Of a stretch of DNA of 64,000 bases, positions 1 to 11,526 are shown piece by piece. The translations under genes were made by a program, and so were the position numbers. Position 1 is the stretch's first letter, and the number at the start of each line of letters is the position of its first letter. A model generated the notes under the pieces. It was given only the letters and a program-made list of their open reading frames with translations. It was not told the origin of the DNA and made no database searches. The stretch spans positions 55,762,025 through 55,826,024 of the forward strand of contig CP136068.1 of NCBI GenBank assembly GCA_032622095.1, given 5' to 3'. This stretch comes from Siphonodentalium dalli. Lineage: Eukaryota; Mollusca; Scaphopoda; Gadilida; Siphonodentaliidae.

Positions 1-480
1 ATTTTTTCCCGGAGTTATGGGTCTTAGTTTATCTATTTTTAGCAATGTTATCACCGTTAGTACGATAACTCTATGAAATATTAACCGATTTCAACAATAT
101 TTGGTATATGAGTCTCCTGCAACAATATCTCGGACGAGTTCGAATACCAGGTTTCTCCGAATTTTTTTCGCGGAGTTATGGGTCTTAGTTTGTCTATTTT
201 TAGCAATGTTATCACCGTTAGCACGATAACTCAATGAAATATTAACCGATTTAAACAATATTTGGTATATGAGTCTCTTGCAACAATATCTCGGACGAGT
301 TCGAAAACCTGGTTTGTCCGAATTTTTTTCTCCGGAGTAATGAGTCTTAGTTTGTCTATTTTAATAACAATTTTATCACCGTTAGTGCGATAACTCAATG
401 AAATATTAACAGATTCAATTTATATTTGGTATATAGGTCTATTGCAATAATATACCATCGTCCGACTTTTTTTTCCCGGA
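1..480. repeat. Satellite-like tandem repeat, about 161 bp, three copies
   Basis: Three head-to-tail units begin at about 10, 171 and 332 with CGGAGTTATGGGTCTTAG. Each contains CACGATAACTC, a TTTGGTATATGAGTCT segment and CTCGGACGAGTTCGAA. The third unit is the most diverged and ends in a short C/T-rich stretch. The unit plan (GAGTTATGG..., TTAGYRCGATAACT, TTGGTATATRGGT, TCGGACGAGTTCGAAAACC) is the same as in the larger array at 34795-36312, so both belong to one family. The first copy is cut by the window edge. Confidence 0.85.
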
Positions 481-540
481 ATTGTGCACCTTATTGGCAG
501 AAGTTTGGTTCGACTGCCAAAAAACTCGACAAAAGCATCT

Positions 541-1440
541 TAGATGCGTACCCCTTGTTTTGTGAAAGATCGATATATCAACTATGAATTAAATTGGTTG
601 ATGTTTGTTGAAGTTATCATGCTAATGGACATAAAATTGCTATAAATAAAAACCAGTGGCATAACACTGGTTAGAACGTCGGGGTATATCAGTATTTGTA
701 GTGAAAGACTGCGAGGTCTCAAATAAGATCTTCCTGCATGAATATTCTCATCCTTCTGCTACTTATTGTATGTACAAAGAACAACAGCAAAAATTAATTA
801 GCCCACACCCATTTGAGGCCTACAGTCACACGATAAGAAGTTCTCGGGAAATAAGCAGTTAAATCAATTGCACGAATATCTGATATATACAGTTTATCAA
901 AAAAATTGGGATATAATATAAAATAGCATGTTTATGAACGACAAGTTATAACTTAAGCAGACATCATCGACCATTCTTATGTTCTCAATGTCCACATGGG
1001 TGAAGCATTTAGCTGAATTGGATCACATTGAATCACGATTCTGTACCCAAATTAAATTTAAAAAATACCCAAATCATAGGCCAGAGCCCTAGAGTCTACT
1101 GTCACTAATATTACTCTGAAGTTTTCAACAATAATTCTCTGTTTTTAACTATTAATTATCAAATAAATGAAAAACAACTAATAAACAACAAAATTATTTT
1201 ATATATTTTATTGTTACAGCCTGAGGAGATTATCATTTTTGGCTAACAGTTGAAAGCATTCCAAAACCTCAGAAACATGAAATTCAAGCAAACTCTAATT
1301 TCTTTTTCTCTTTTATTACTCGAAGTGGGAAATTAAATTATAATTATAATTTTAATTAATTAATAATTTTATTACTCGATAAATCAAAATTTTAACTATA
1401 AATTGGAGGCGACTAATTAAAGTCCTTCTTGTTAGTGCCT
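541..1440. other. AT-rich stretch without recognised features
   Basis: No convincing coding exon, RNA gene or repeat was recognised here. There are AT-only patches around 1190-1400. Confidence 0.5.
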
Positions 1441-1752
1441 ACTGGTGGTAGGGTGCGCGGAGAATGAGGATCCGCGCTATCTCTCTCTTTGTTTGCGAGC
1501 TGAGGTGTTGTGCTGAGGTTTAGTGTTCCAGATTTGTGCGTGTGCATTTAGTTCCCCTTTGTAAGTTGTCAACATGGATTACTATAGTGAGGGACACATT
1601 GGGTGTGGGGAAGTTGATGTCAACGGGTGTGACACTGGTGAGAGAAATGCTCGTGGCCATATTTAATGTGATTGAGTAATGAGGTAATAAATTCAAAAAG
1701 GCGAGGATGATCCTCCAGGGAGGTAATCTCAATCACTTGAATATCCTAAAAA

Positions 1753-1793
1753 TGGTCTAGCGCTTTCGATACAAGTGTATCTTCGTCAGGACC
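1753..1793 (-). ncRNA. Hammerhead-ribozyme-like motif of the Penelope-element type
   Basis: Read on the minus strand, GGTC (1790-1793) is followed by CTGACGA (1783-1789), a hairpin GATAC-ACTT-GTATC (1768-1781), GAAA (1764-1767), GCGC, TA and GACC (1754-1757). This is the order of a type I hammerhead: stem I, CUGANGA, stem II, GAAA, very short stem III, cleavage site, stem I. Penelope-like retroelements are known to carry such minimal hammerheads. There is one extra A between CUGANGA and stem II, and stem I is only four base pairs, so activity is doubtful. The surrounding 1500-1860 may be a decayed element end. No reverse transcriptase is visible next to it. Confidence 0.4.
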
Positions 1794-1859
1794 AGGATGG
1801 TGTAGATAGATGTGGATTTTGCCTGTCCTTTTATACTCTAGGTTGATTGAGCGTGAATT

Positions 1860-2060
1860 TGATTGGTCAAAGGGTAGATGTCGGGTGTTTATGGACACAG
1901 AAGAGGTCTCAGAGTTGAGTGCGGGTATATTGCGGGTATGTGGTGCCTCGCGATTCCCGATATATATAGTCTATGCGGGTAGTTTGTGCGGGTATATTGT
2001 TGCTGCCCAGTCGCTGTAGTTTAGTGCGGTTAGTTGTAGCGGGTATGTTGTATACAAAGC
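1860..2060. repeat. Degenerate GCGGGTAT-rich direct repeats
   Basis: GCGGGTAT or GCGGGTAG recurs at irregular spacing (about 1921, 1935, 1976, 1988, 2039), with AGTGCGG variants. No protein similarity is recognised in the open frame across it. Confidence 0.35.
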
Positions 2061-2129
2061 TACTAGTATAATAACGTGATGTGTCCATGAATTAAAGCAC
2101 AAACGGCGTCGGTATATGATTTATAACAC

Positions 2130-2345
2130 AGGAAGCCAAAATTTTAACTGTTACAGTTAGGTATTTTAACTAGGATAACTTATTTTAACTTGTATAAAAT
2201 TTATATGATAATGTGTACATGTTTATTTTATACGTGTATATGTATTTGGTCTATATAGTCAGTCAAAACCTCTTTAGAGCTTAATGTTTGTATAATGTAA
2301 TTACCTCTGACTTTTAAATAAAATTTATCTATCTATCTATATTGA
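2130..2345 (+). mobile_element. Probable 3' end of a non-LTR retroposon with TCTA tail
   Basis: An AT-rich, non-coding stretch ends in TTTTAAATAAAATTTATC followed by the short tandem tail TCTATCTATCTAT. An AATAAA signal just before a simple-repeat tail is typical of LINE or SINE 3' ends. The tail is the only evidence; no coding part remains upstream. Confidence 0.35.
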
Positions 2346-2444
2346 GAGAGTTTTCTAGAATGCAATTTTCCCATTACAACTTGTAGTTCCCCCCTATGTT
2401 TTTTTCTACAAACAACTATAAATAATAATGATCATCAAACTCAC

Positions 2445-3417
2445 TTGGAAAGGAAAATCTTTTATCTCTGTCAGATTTATCAGATTTTGGTGAAGAAGTT
2501 GGTGGAGTCTCATAGTCGAGCTTTGATTTAACATATTTCTCCAACAAATGCAGACATCCAATTAGATTTGTTGCAAGTATGTCATAACTTAAGTCTGGCT
2601 GTCCAATAAGATATTTCGTCACAACTATTTCCCATGGGTTTATAACTCTTATTTTTGAGATATCCAACCACGGAAATAACTGGACAATTTTCTGCTGTGG
2701 TGTCAACACGAAAACACCATCGCCAGCAACACGAAGAAGTCCAACATTCTGGCTGTGCGATTTGCCATACTCAAGTTTTGTGTACAAAACCTCAGTCTCA
2801 TACATCTCAGGCACATCGCTCTCATATATCATAACGGGATCAATCGTGTGATATTGTTTTGGTAAATGCCATCGAAAAAGCCATGACTCCATTCCAGAGA
2901 CAAGATTGTTCGCAATGTCAAGGTCATGATGAAGATCATGTACTGTTGGAATTGCTCCAGATATTTGTTTCCCTTGACTATGGAGTTGACTAGCTGCAGT
3001 TTCCAGAGACTTTTCCGCATCACGTGCAATCTGAATAAGTGCACTTCCAATGATTGACCGTCCAACATTCTCACTATTGGGAGACTCTGATCTTCTCCAA
3101 TTGTCATCGCTGACGATTCGGTTCCTCCAGAAATGTAAGATGGTGAGATAAATGCAGTCGCGGTTGGGGAGTGAGGAAAACCAATGCTTCACACCAGATT
3201 TTGCAAGAATTATTACAGCACCGAAGATGTAGGAAGATTTGGTTTTTTTCATCTCGATAAAATGCTCAAAGTTGATTTTCAGCACATGCCCAAGATCCTT
3301 GTTTTCTGTGAAGACGATTCCATGTGGTATTAAACTAAGGCATCCATAAACCCATTTCCTTGGAGTTTCAAGGTAAAGAGAGGCTGTCCACTCTCTTATT
3401 GAGTACCCTTCACTCAT
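2445..3417 (-). CDS. SNAP47: SNAP47-like SNARE protein, N-terminal coding exon
   Basis: This exon encodes the first 324 residues of a protein that looks like SNAP47, a Qbc-type SNARE-family protein that takes part in membrane fusion and trafficking. Recognised features are an N-terminal PH-like block (residues 10-100, with SLYLETPRKWVYGCLSL and KHWFSSL), a heptad-rich Qb SNARE segment (about 118-180, QIARDAEKSLETAASQLHSQ) and a second PH-like block (about 225-298, IRVINPWEIVVTKYLIGQP). The exon opens with an acceptor (TTTTACATTGCAG, boundary 3431/3430) and the first ATG at 3417. It closes at a GTGAGT donor at 2444, phase 1. Without that splice the frame would run into a stop at 2416. Human SNAP47 is about 464 residues and has a C-terminal Qc SNARE. 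That part is not found at 1-2444, so it should lie on an exon before position 1. No transmembrane segment or palmitoylation cysteine cluster is seen, as expected for SNAP47 rather than SNAP25. Confidence 0.88.
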
Positions 3418-3514
3418 GCCAGACAATTATCTGCAATGTAAAATAAATTACTTTTCAATATTAGGTCGAAAAATGCCTGTTTCCCCCTAACCCGAACGGA
3501 ATGCACCACGTTGT

Positions 3515-3565
3515 CAGTGGACAGATGGTCTGATCCACTCAGCAGTGGACCGATGGTCTGGTCCA
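3515..3565. repeat. Short tandem duplication, 28 bp
   Basis: CAGTGGACAGATGGTCTG is followed 28 bp later by CAGTGGACCGATGGTCTG. It lies just upstream of the SNAP47 exon acceptor, in a presumed intron. Confidence 0.6.
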
Positions 3566-4029
3566 GGCTGCATTACTATGGGTTTCTGAAAGCAAAATCT
3601 GCATATTGCTATCTATAATTTTAGACAAACTCATAAATATCGAATTACAAAAGAATTTGATCATCACATAAACTGATTGTAGCCTGTATAGGAGTCACGG
3701 TCAGCGTCACGTCGTCTTACAATAATTTTCTCTGTTGTCAGATTCACTATAGATATGTGTCATGTATTAATTTGTTAAGAATATGAGTATTCAAACATAT
3801 CATTTTGACCATTTGGCATTATTACTATTTGGCTACTTCCATCACATTCAGGTTAAAAGAGTCATGTTACTACGAATCGGTGGCTGGTTCAAATGGTGCA
3901 AGAACGAATCTATAACTGTCTTAGTTAATGCTACATGGAAGTAAAAGTATCGGTGTAATTGAATAATAGACATTCATCTTTAATAAAGTAGATACAGATA
4001 CTTAGTGAATGAACATTGAGATCTCAAAA

Positions 4030-4686
4030 GATGACCAGGCCTGGTATATCTCATTTATAACCGTATGTGGTGAATGATGACCAGGCCTGGTATATCTCAT
4101 TTATAACCGTATGTGGTGAATGATGACCAGGCCTGGTATATCTCATTTATAACCGTATGTGGTGAATGATGACCAGGCCTGGTATATCTCATTTATAACC
4201 GTATGTGGTGAATGATGACCAGGCCTGGTATATCTCATTTATAACCGTATGTGGTGAATGATGACCAGGCCTGGTATATCTCATTTATAACCGTATGTGG
4301 TGAATGATGACCAGGCCTGGTATATCTCATTTATAACCGTATGTGGTGAATGATGACCAGGCCTGGTATATCTCATTTATAACCGTATGTGGTGAATGAT
4401 GACCAGGCCTGGTATATCTCATTTATAACCGTATGTGGTGAATGATGACCAGGCCTGGTATATCTCATTTATAACCGTATGTGCTGAATGATGACCAGGC
4501 CTGGTATATCTCATTTATAACCGTATGTGGTGAATGATGACCAGGCCTGGTATATCTCATTTATAACCGTATGTGGTGAATGATGACCAGGCCTGGTATA
4601 TCTCATTTATAACCGTATGTGGTGAATGATGACCAGGCCTGGTATATCTCATTTATAACCGTATGTGGTGAATGATGACCAGGCCT
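4030..4686. repeat. 46-bp tandem array, 14 units plus a partial unit
   Basis: The unit runs GATGACCAGGCCTGGTATAT + CTCATTTATAACCGTATGTG + GTGAAT. It repeats every 46 bp from 4030 to 4673, and the 15th unit breaks off after GACCAGGCCTG. The copies are almost identical; the only difference I saw is a G-to-C change near 4483. Each unit carries the perfect 12-bp palindrome ACCAGGCCTGGT. There are no spacers that differ between repeats, so it is a minisatellite and not a CRISPR array. It abuts the LINE remnant that follows. Confidence 0.95.
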
Positions 4687-5223
4687 GCCCCCCGAACAAT
4701 CAAAGAGAGGGCATATCAATCTCTCGTAAGACCCATCCTAGATTACTGTACATCAATCTGGGACCCACATACAGATAAAGAAATTAAACAAATAGAGGCA
4801 GTCCAAAGGAGAGCTGCAAGGTATGTCATGAACAGCTTCCATAACACCTGCTCAGTAACTGATATGCTACAGACCCTAAATTGGCAATCACTACAAGAAC
4901 GCCGCCTACAAACCAGGCTAACAGTCTTCCATAAAATTGTACACCACCAACTATCTATATACCCAGCTGATATATTAAAATACAAAACTGTCCGTACCAG
5001 ATACATGTACAACAAGAACAATATAACTAACATTCCACACCCTCAGAGCTAATAAAGATTCCTATTTCTATTCATTCTATCCTCATACCATAGCAGAATT
5101 TAACCTGTTACCACCCTCCACAAACATAATTGAAGACAACAAAACATTCAAGTCACAGCTCTCATCATCATTGATGCAGTCCATAATGGCCAAAAGAAAA
5201 CGTCGCAACAATACTGAGAAATA
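4687..5223 (+). pseudogene. LINE reverse transcriptase C-terminal remnant
   Basis: The open frame from 4687 encodes the thumb and C-terminal region of a Jockey/CR1-type non-LTR reverse transcriptase: RTIKERAYQSLVRPILDYC, SIWDPHTDKEIKQIEAVQRR and AARYVMN are typical. One frame ends at a stop at 5050. Coding continues one base out of frame (ANKDSYFYSFYPHTIAEFN...LLPPS) to a stop at about 5223, so there is a single-base frameshift near 5042. The catalytic RT motifs are missing: the element is 5'-truncated at the 46-bp array. A dead retroposon fragment. The AT-rich DNA to about 5330 may be its 3' UTR. Confidence 0.85.
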
Positions 5224-5460
5224 GACACTGACAGCTGTAAATAATTTTATTCTTTTAATATCATGAAATGACCACCAAAAATAATAATAATATAATATAT
5301 CGACCACCAAAATTTAGGCGCTCAAAAATCAATGTTACCACCATCACATCTTTCGACTCAAACTAACACCATTGAGTCCTACGTACATTGTCTTGGAATT
5401 TAAACTCTCCTCCAGGCGGCTCATAATGGTCAGTAAATGACAGCGAGCTGTCACACAAAG

Positions 5461-5532
5461 AAGGACGACCAGGGGTCCAGCGCATGCATTGCAACAAATG
5501 TGCGGTTGGGCTGTGCCCATCTGGTCGTCCTT
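5461..5532. repeat. Hairpin with perfect 12-bp inverted repeat
   Basis: AAGGACGACCAG (5461-5472) and CTGGTCGTCCTT (5521-5532) are exact reverse complements around a 48-nt loop. It may be a small foldback element or an unrelated stem-loop. No target duplication was made out. Confidence 0.7.
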
Positions 5533-7640
5533 AATAAAATTAGTTAAGTGTTATCATGTTATAGAAACCGAGCGTTTTGACTTGAATCGAACATAAAGTC
5601 CATCAAGTCAGGTGTGACTACCATGGATATGGCGTCATATATGACGTACACAGCCCCAAACTTGGGAGTTAATCTCGGACTCGTAGGAGGACAATGACAA
5701 CAAGTTAAGGGGATGGCAAAGTTTGGTCAAGATGGCCACCGCGGATTGCACCCTCCCTCCAGATGATCAATAATTACTCACCGGCCATAGAATGGATCAA
5801 CTTCATATTTTTCACACATAATAATCAATAATAAACAAAGATCTTGTCATTAGTAGAGAAATTTTAGCTGTTAGAATTTACTCGCGGTAGAGTGACATAA
5901 AATCATGTCCCCAAACGGCGTTTCTCCAGTTCCAATGGTTAACTTTTTGCACAAACTGAACAGTCAAAATGGTCCTATAAGAATCTGGCTAGAGACAAGG
6001 AGACATCATTTTGAGGAAAAACAAGAACTTTCCCAAATACCCTGCCTGTGAAAATAGTACTGTCATCCTGAATAATGGCAAAATGTCCTCCATTTGCATT
6101 GTTTACATTCTTAGGAACTATTTTTCTTGGTATGGGAGACCATAATATCCTAACATTATTTTGCGATAGCCGATACACATGCCATGGGGTCGGGGCGGCC
6201 ATGATTACAAACAAACCCATCCGTCAATACTAGAATACGATTACGAATGGAAATCGATCAGTATAGACAATCGCCCATGGGATCAAGCTTTTGATTATGC
6301 CCATCAATATATATGGGTTATAAGCTATATGATTGTACCTGATAACCGACAATTTCTCGATTAATTTACATTCAAATGTTATTAAACGTATTTTTCTCCA
6401 CAATGTTTTCTCCCAGTGCACCAAAATAGAATTGACCGGAAGTGAACTCGCACAAGGAGTCCGTCGTAAAATATGACATATTTCGTCGGAATACGGTACT
6501 TTCCTATTCATAAATATGTTTTTATATAGGCTATTTGATTTTAGAATAATACAATATTCTGAAACATGTAAGTTTTCTATTTAAGTGATTTGCTTATAAT
6601 ACGACATCTTGTAATCTCGCTTTCGACTATAGACTGGTAATTCTAAAAATAAAATATCAACATTTCCATCTGAAAACAGCACAAAACTTCATAAATCGTG
6701 GGTAATCAAGCAACTAAATTAATTCCAACAACTTAAATCACAGTCCTAGGAATCACTGTCCATGTAATATTAAATTTGATTAAAATATAACAAATAGATC
6801 TAGATACATTACCTCTACTATACAGATAACAGGTACAGTTGGGCAACTTCAGATTTTGTTATTATGTAAACCATCATCTCATTGGCTAGAGACCACCCCC
6901 TGTGCTCTATCACTAAAACGAACAATTGGATTTTTCATTCGAAAAAATTGCATTTATCTCCCCACAATTGACATGTGACAATTAAGTTAATTGTTCTTAA
7001 TGCGCTCGTTGGGTCATATCAACTCTACCTGGTCTGAGTTGTACATAAATCGTGATTTTCCATCCAAATATCAGCATAAATTCACATTTATGGAATTGGT
7101 GAAAATCATTTTTTGCTGACGCGGTAGTGTCTCTCTTCAGTTCCTTATTGACAGTTCCTTAAAGCAAATTCGCAACATTTGACTAAAATACGAAACGGAT
7201 CCCGGACATCTAATGTTGAAATGGTGATATCGGGTTGATGAATATAAATAAATTGCTGAACTTACATTCAACTTTATTTTCAAATGGGGCGGAAGGGCGA
7301 GTATTTTATTAGTTTTATTTATATTATTCTTCCAAACATAAATTTCGGGCATAAGAGAGAAATTTACATAAAAGATATGCAAATAAAAAATCATTTAGGA
7401 GCCTGGAGGGTACTAAAATAGGTCGGCATGGTATGTTAATCTCGATTTTTTTGATTTGCCTTATTCGTGTCTTCTTTCTTTTTTTAGTACACCCCGGTAT
7501 GAAAGTTGTTCATTGACCCTATGATTACACAAGCGTGCATTAACACTAATTACCTCATTCCACGTGACATGATTGACCATTTGGGCGCGTGTTTCTTCGC
7601 CACATCACCATTTCCATTTCTCTCTGATATGCTCTCAAGT
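5533..7640. other. Intergenic stretch, no gene recognised
   Basis: Several frames of 60-95 codons exist on both strands, but none shows a recognisable domain, splice-site support or protein-like composition. No repeat family was identified. Confidence 0.5.
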
Positions 7641-7644
7641 TGAA

Positions 7645-7748
7645 ATGAATCTCAACAAACAACAGGCGTATTGTTTACACCAAGTTCTAAATGGGCATAA
7701 CATAATTATTACCGTCCAATGTGGGACAGGAAAGACGTTTTTGCTTAG
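7645..7748 (+). CDS. Possible exon of a PIF1-like helicase, Walker A motif
   Basis: From ATG 7645 the frame encodes 34 residues, MNLNKQQAYCLHQVLNGHN then IIITVQCGTGKTFLL, up to a strong donor (AG|GTAAGT at 7748/7749). The pattern LNxxQ...VLxGxNxxITxxxGTGKTxLL is the start of PIF1-type and other superfamily 1 ATPases. The GxGTGKT P-loop has Cys-Gly where family members usually have Gly-Gly or Ala-Gly. The frame is also open upstream for at least 12 codons, so the true start is unsure. No following helicase exon was recognised in the next 2 kb. This may be an isolated exon, a dead fragment of a Helitron or PIF1 helicase, or chance. Confidence 0.4.
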
Positions 7749-7749
7749 G

Positions 7750-9941
7750 TAAGTTAAAATTTGCTTATTTATTATTACATCGCTCTTTACTATCGCAAAA
7801 CTAGTTGGTCGGTAATAGGGTAGGATGCAGACAGGTCGCGTGTGTGCCTGTGGCGTATGCACAACGCGTAGAACACCCTGCTTTCCCGTGCGGTACATAA
7901 TGAGAGTAGTTTATTTCGCGCCTGAGATGGTCGAACAGATCGAGACCGTCACCACAACTTTGGAGTTTGTAATGATACCGGGAAGATTTGAAAGGGCTGT
8001 TGGCCCTCCCATACTACCCACTTTTGAATGCCTTATATAATTCCGATGAAGAGCGCTTGTATTGTTTGTGAGATTGATACATATATACCCATGCACAGTA
8101 TGTGTTAGCCTATACTGCACATGAGACGGATGCCACCAAAGCAAGAAGCAATGCCCCACGTCCATTTAGAACCACGACCGGCGGATAAAACCTTGATTAA
8201 TCCGTATGAGTTTTGTCCGTTGGTATATATATTGTTTCCAGTTGTGAAGAGAGAAGAGAGTAGGATTGGTCGAAAAGATCGAGAGATCTTCTCCTTCACC
8301 CCACGGTTGTTGTTTGAGGATATTGAACATAGAAAACATCATGTCTGAACACAGCAAAAGTTGAGTTGAATTGGTTGCTGTATGGGGAAGAGCCAACGAG
8401 CTTTAATATTTTATATTTTATATGTCTATATTTTAATATCCTTTCTGTTTATGGGAGGCTTCTGACTATTTTAGCAGCATACCGGGAAAGTCATCCGTGC
8501 TTTAATGCCTCCTATCTATAGACTGGACATGCACATTGTTCGCGAGTACAATTTGGCACCTATGGTCAACACATCGCGGGGAGGGGCACACAGAGCCAAA
8601 TTCACGGCCAATATTTCGCGCGTTGATATAAACAATATAATAATTAATATAACATTCATGATGAAAACTTCACCAGTGAATAAAGAACAGTGCAGCACAC
8701 GAGGAGCGAACACGAATCGAATGACAAAGGAGATGTTGGCCCTATATGGTCGTCGCATATGATTTTAATTCAACGAACATGATCACGGGTAAAATTAAGT
8801 TGAGTAATATTCCACGCGTGCACACGTGTATTAATGTTCTCAATCAAGAGAACTGGAAGGCGGTGGCACCATAATCCGTACTATTCCAATTATCTGAATG
8901 AGAATTGAGCATTGTAGCCATTAATCCGGTAATCAAAGCCGATTTCGTACTCAGAGCACTGGCTGCATGTCACACGTGTTTTAACAAATACCGGTTGCGA
9001 ATAAGAAATTTGCTATTAGAGAATGGACGTGTTTTTCCCAAACCGTAAAGAATTCCACCGAGTTTGCACCTGAAAGAATATTCGAGTAACTAACAGCTAT
9101 TTTCTCTTAAGTTGGGAAAGATACTAACAATCTGAATACACCATCGTTTCAAGAAGAAAAATACGTAATATGATGATATAAACTCAGAATTCGCGAATGT
9201 TTGTGTGGCATAAAAATGTGTACTCTGTATTTTCTTGCAAATCATCTGCCAATGAAAATGCAGTATACAAACTTTTTACTTTCCAAACTGTACCGGTACT
9301 TAATATAACTATAATAACTAAATATAAAATATTGATTTAATGTTATTAAATAATATTTTATTCAACTAACAGTGATTCCTAGGGACTGTGCTTAAATAAA
9401 CTGAAAGCATCGATTTCATATCATAAACTTGCCCGATTGCAGGATCGAATTGCTTTTCTGGTCGATTTTCATGTACCTGCTGCGAATTAAAAAATGACAA
9501 CATCATGAACATGTGTTTACAATAGAAATATCATATGGCGACTGGCTCCCAAGAAAAACTGACACGTTTTAGCGGACGTTTTTCAAACGATACAGTGAAC
9601 ATTAATCTAAAGCATAGCTCCTTGGCTCTTAACGGTATGTCACTTATCATAATGGGCTGCCTAATGATACTGTTGAAGTTATAGTTTTTCACATTTGAAT
9701 ACCAAAACAATGCCATAATATTGCAGATATACTCTGTTTCAAAGTCATTTTTCTGGTACAAAAAGCTTTTTAGCTCACATCTATTCGTGGCACCTCATTT
9801 AACGATATATGCTCTATATATTATCTCTATGTTGTTATATCTATTTCTGTCTGCTTTTATGTGAAAAATACCAATTTTGTCAGCCCGTTTCCAGACATTT
9901 TTTATGAAACAGACTTTGCCATCCCCTTAACAACCGGTGCG
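7750..9941. other. No recognised gene; weak open frames only
   Basis: Plus-strand frames at 7825-8040 (71 codons) and 8505-8762 (85 codons) start with ATG, but their products match nothing I recognise and have antisense frames of similar length. I do not call them genes. No repeat was recognised. Confidence 0.45.
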
Positions 9942-10152
9942 TATAAAAGCCGAACACAACCGAACATAACCGAACATAACCGAACACAAGTCCAAATAAT
10001 GGGAAATATAATGAATAAAATTCATAGGCGTGTGTATTCATGTTCACACTATTACTATACGAAGTTTGGTGGAGTTCGGGCCAATAATAAGTGTTTTATT
10101 CGATATTTTGTAAAACGCGTTTAGTGTTCGGCATAGAAAAGCCAAACACAAG
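9942..10152 (-). mobile_element. MITE-like element, copy 1 (GTGTTCGGC family)
   Basis: About 210 bp, bounded on the left by AAAAGCCGAACACAACCGAA with repeated CGAACAYAAC and on the right by GTTCGGCATAGAAAAGCC. It is related in inverted orientation to 11954-12145 and 11693-11838. Shared inner segments include AACGCGTTT, AATAATAAGTGTTTTATTCG, CTATTACTATACGAA and CCCATTATTTGGACTTGTG (read on the minus strand). No coding capacity. Confidence 0.75.
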
Positions 10153-10544
10153 CTTCTCTCGTGGACTGTAGTCTATAAAGGCTGTCTAGCTAGGTGATAA
10201 TTAATATCAGATATATGGTCACTAAGCCGAAAGGCTTTAATTGTTGTTGGTGGCGGTCTCTCACCTATTGTAGTTCAGTGTTTTGACAGTTAGTTGCAAT
10301 CAGTATTTGATGGCGCCTACTATTATAGAAACAACATGCTTTTGGTGGGCCCCGCCATGAAAGACAACGTACGATTGTAAAAACAATAGTTGAGTGACAA
10401 GAAGGTGAGTTCATGGTGCAATATCCGAGAAGTTCTATAGGGGCCTATAAGAATGTGGTATGATATTATTTGGCAAATCACAATCTCAGCAGTATTTGGC
10501 ATTCTGATCACAGGTCTGAAAATTCTACAATGTCTAATTCCAAA

Positions 10545-10852
10545 TTGATTTACCCACGTGGTGTTTGTTCCCAGGAATGTCACGAGATACGCAGCATCGG
10601 CTGCGATATGTGTGACCGATGGTTTCATGTAGAGTGCCAGCAATTGAAAATCAGTGACTTTTTACTAAGTCATCGCTTCGTGACCAATTTAATTTCTGCC
10701 AGAATCTTCGGCAAATTTCGACTGACGGACGTTTGACGATACCGAAAACCGCGGCTATTGCCAAGAAGCCATGTCAGTCTTGTCAGACTAAAAGAGTAAA
10801 GGCATGCAAAACTAGATCAATCAACCCTAGCAAGCGTCAAAAGGTATCTTGG
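10545..10852 (+). pseudogene. PHD-finger remnant, probably from a LINE ORF1
   Basis: The plus frame has YPRGVCSQECHEIRSIGCDM then CDRWFHVECQQLK, a PHD-type zinc finger (C-x2-C ... C-x2-C ... H-x2-C) whose first expected cysteine is Arg. After a stop at 10734, another frame carries CQSCQTKRVKACKTR. PHD fingers of this form are common in ORF1 of CR1-like and related non-LTR elements and in some transposons. It is short, has no intron signals and is interrupted, so I read it as a dead element fragment and not a host gene. Confidence 0.55.
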
Positions 10853-11525
10853 CGCAAAAATAATTATTCCTTTCATATCACATTCCTGTCATATCAGACA
10901 CATTTTTGAAAACGATCTTAAATTCCTACATATCAGACTTTTAAAAAGATACAATACAAAACGCTCTTTATTCGTATTCAGACAATTCATTTCAATTCAA
11001 TCGGTATTCGATGCATGTGTTTCTACGATAAGTTGATCACTGGCTTTATATCGGCTTCCACCATACAGCATGATATATACACAAAAGTTAGGCACGCATC
11101 AGAGCCATTTCCATCCACTGACTTAAGGACAGAATTTGCCCACCTCTAATATCGGGTATTCTTGAATGTCATGCATTGCATATAAGTATATATAGTATAT
11201 TGTATAGTATATTGTATAGTACTTTGAACATATACTATGATTGACATCAATTCCACCATAATTCCTTGCACCATCACCAAGAGATGTTATGCATGTCGCC
11301 AACAAGAACACTATTATATATAGTTTTATAATGTTTACTTATGATTGCAATGAACTATTTGTTTTGTGGTTAGTATTATATTCTCCGAACCATTTCCGCA
11401 TGAGTATCTTAACTCAACAACCGATTTACTACTTCTTAGAAGTCCGGTGCGTGCTGATATGTTCGCATTTGTCCAGTATGGTCCATCTAAACTACCACAT
11501 TGTACGAAATGACTTGTAATAATAA

Positions 11526-11526
<1 letters not shown>

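Noticed and set aside
2829-3107. Second minus-strand frame within the SNAP47-like exon
   Set aside because: A shadow of the SNAP47 coding frame.
4030-4686. Regular direct repeats that could be taken for a CRISPR array
   Set aside because: Units are contiguous 46-mers with no unique spacers, in a eukaryotic context.
5461-5532. Short hairpin as a tRNA or small structured RNA
   Set aside because: No tRNA arms or consensus boxes; only one 12-bp stem around an unstructured loop.
8505-8762. 85-codon plus frame
   Set aside because: An antisense frame of the same length exists, and no domain or splice context supports it.
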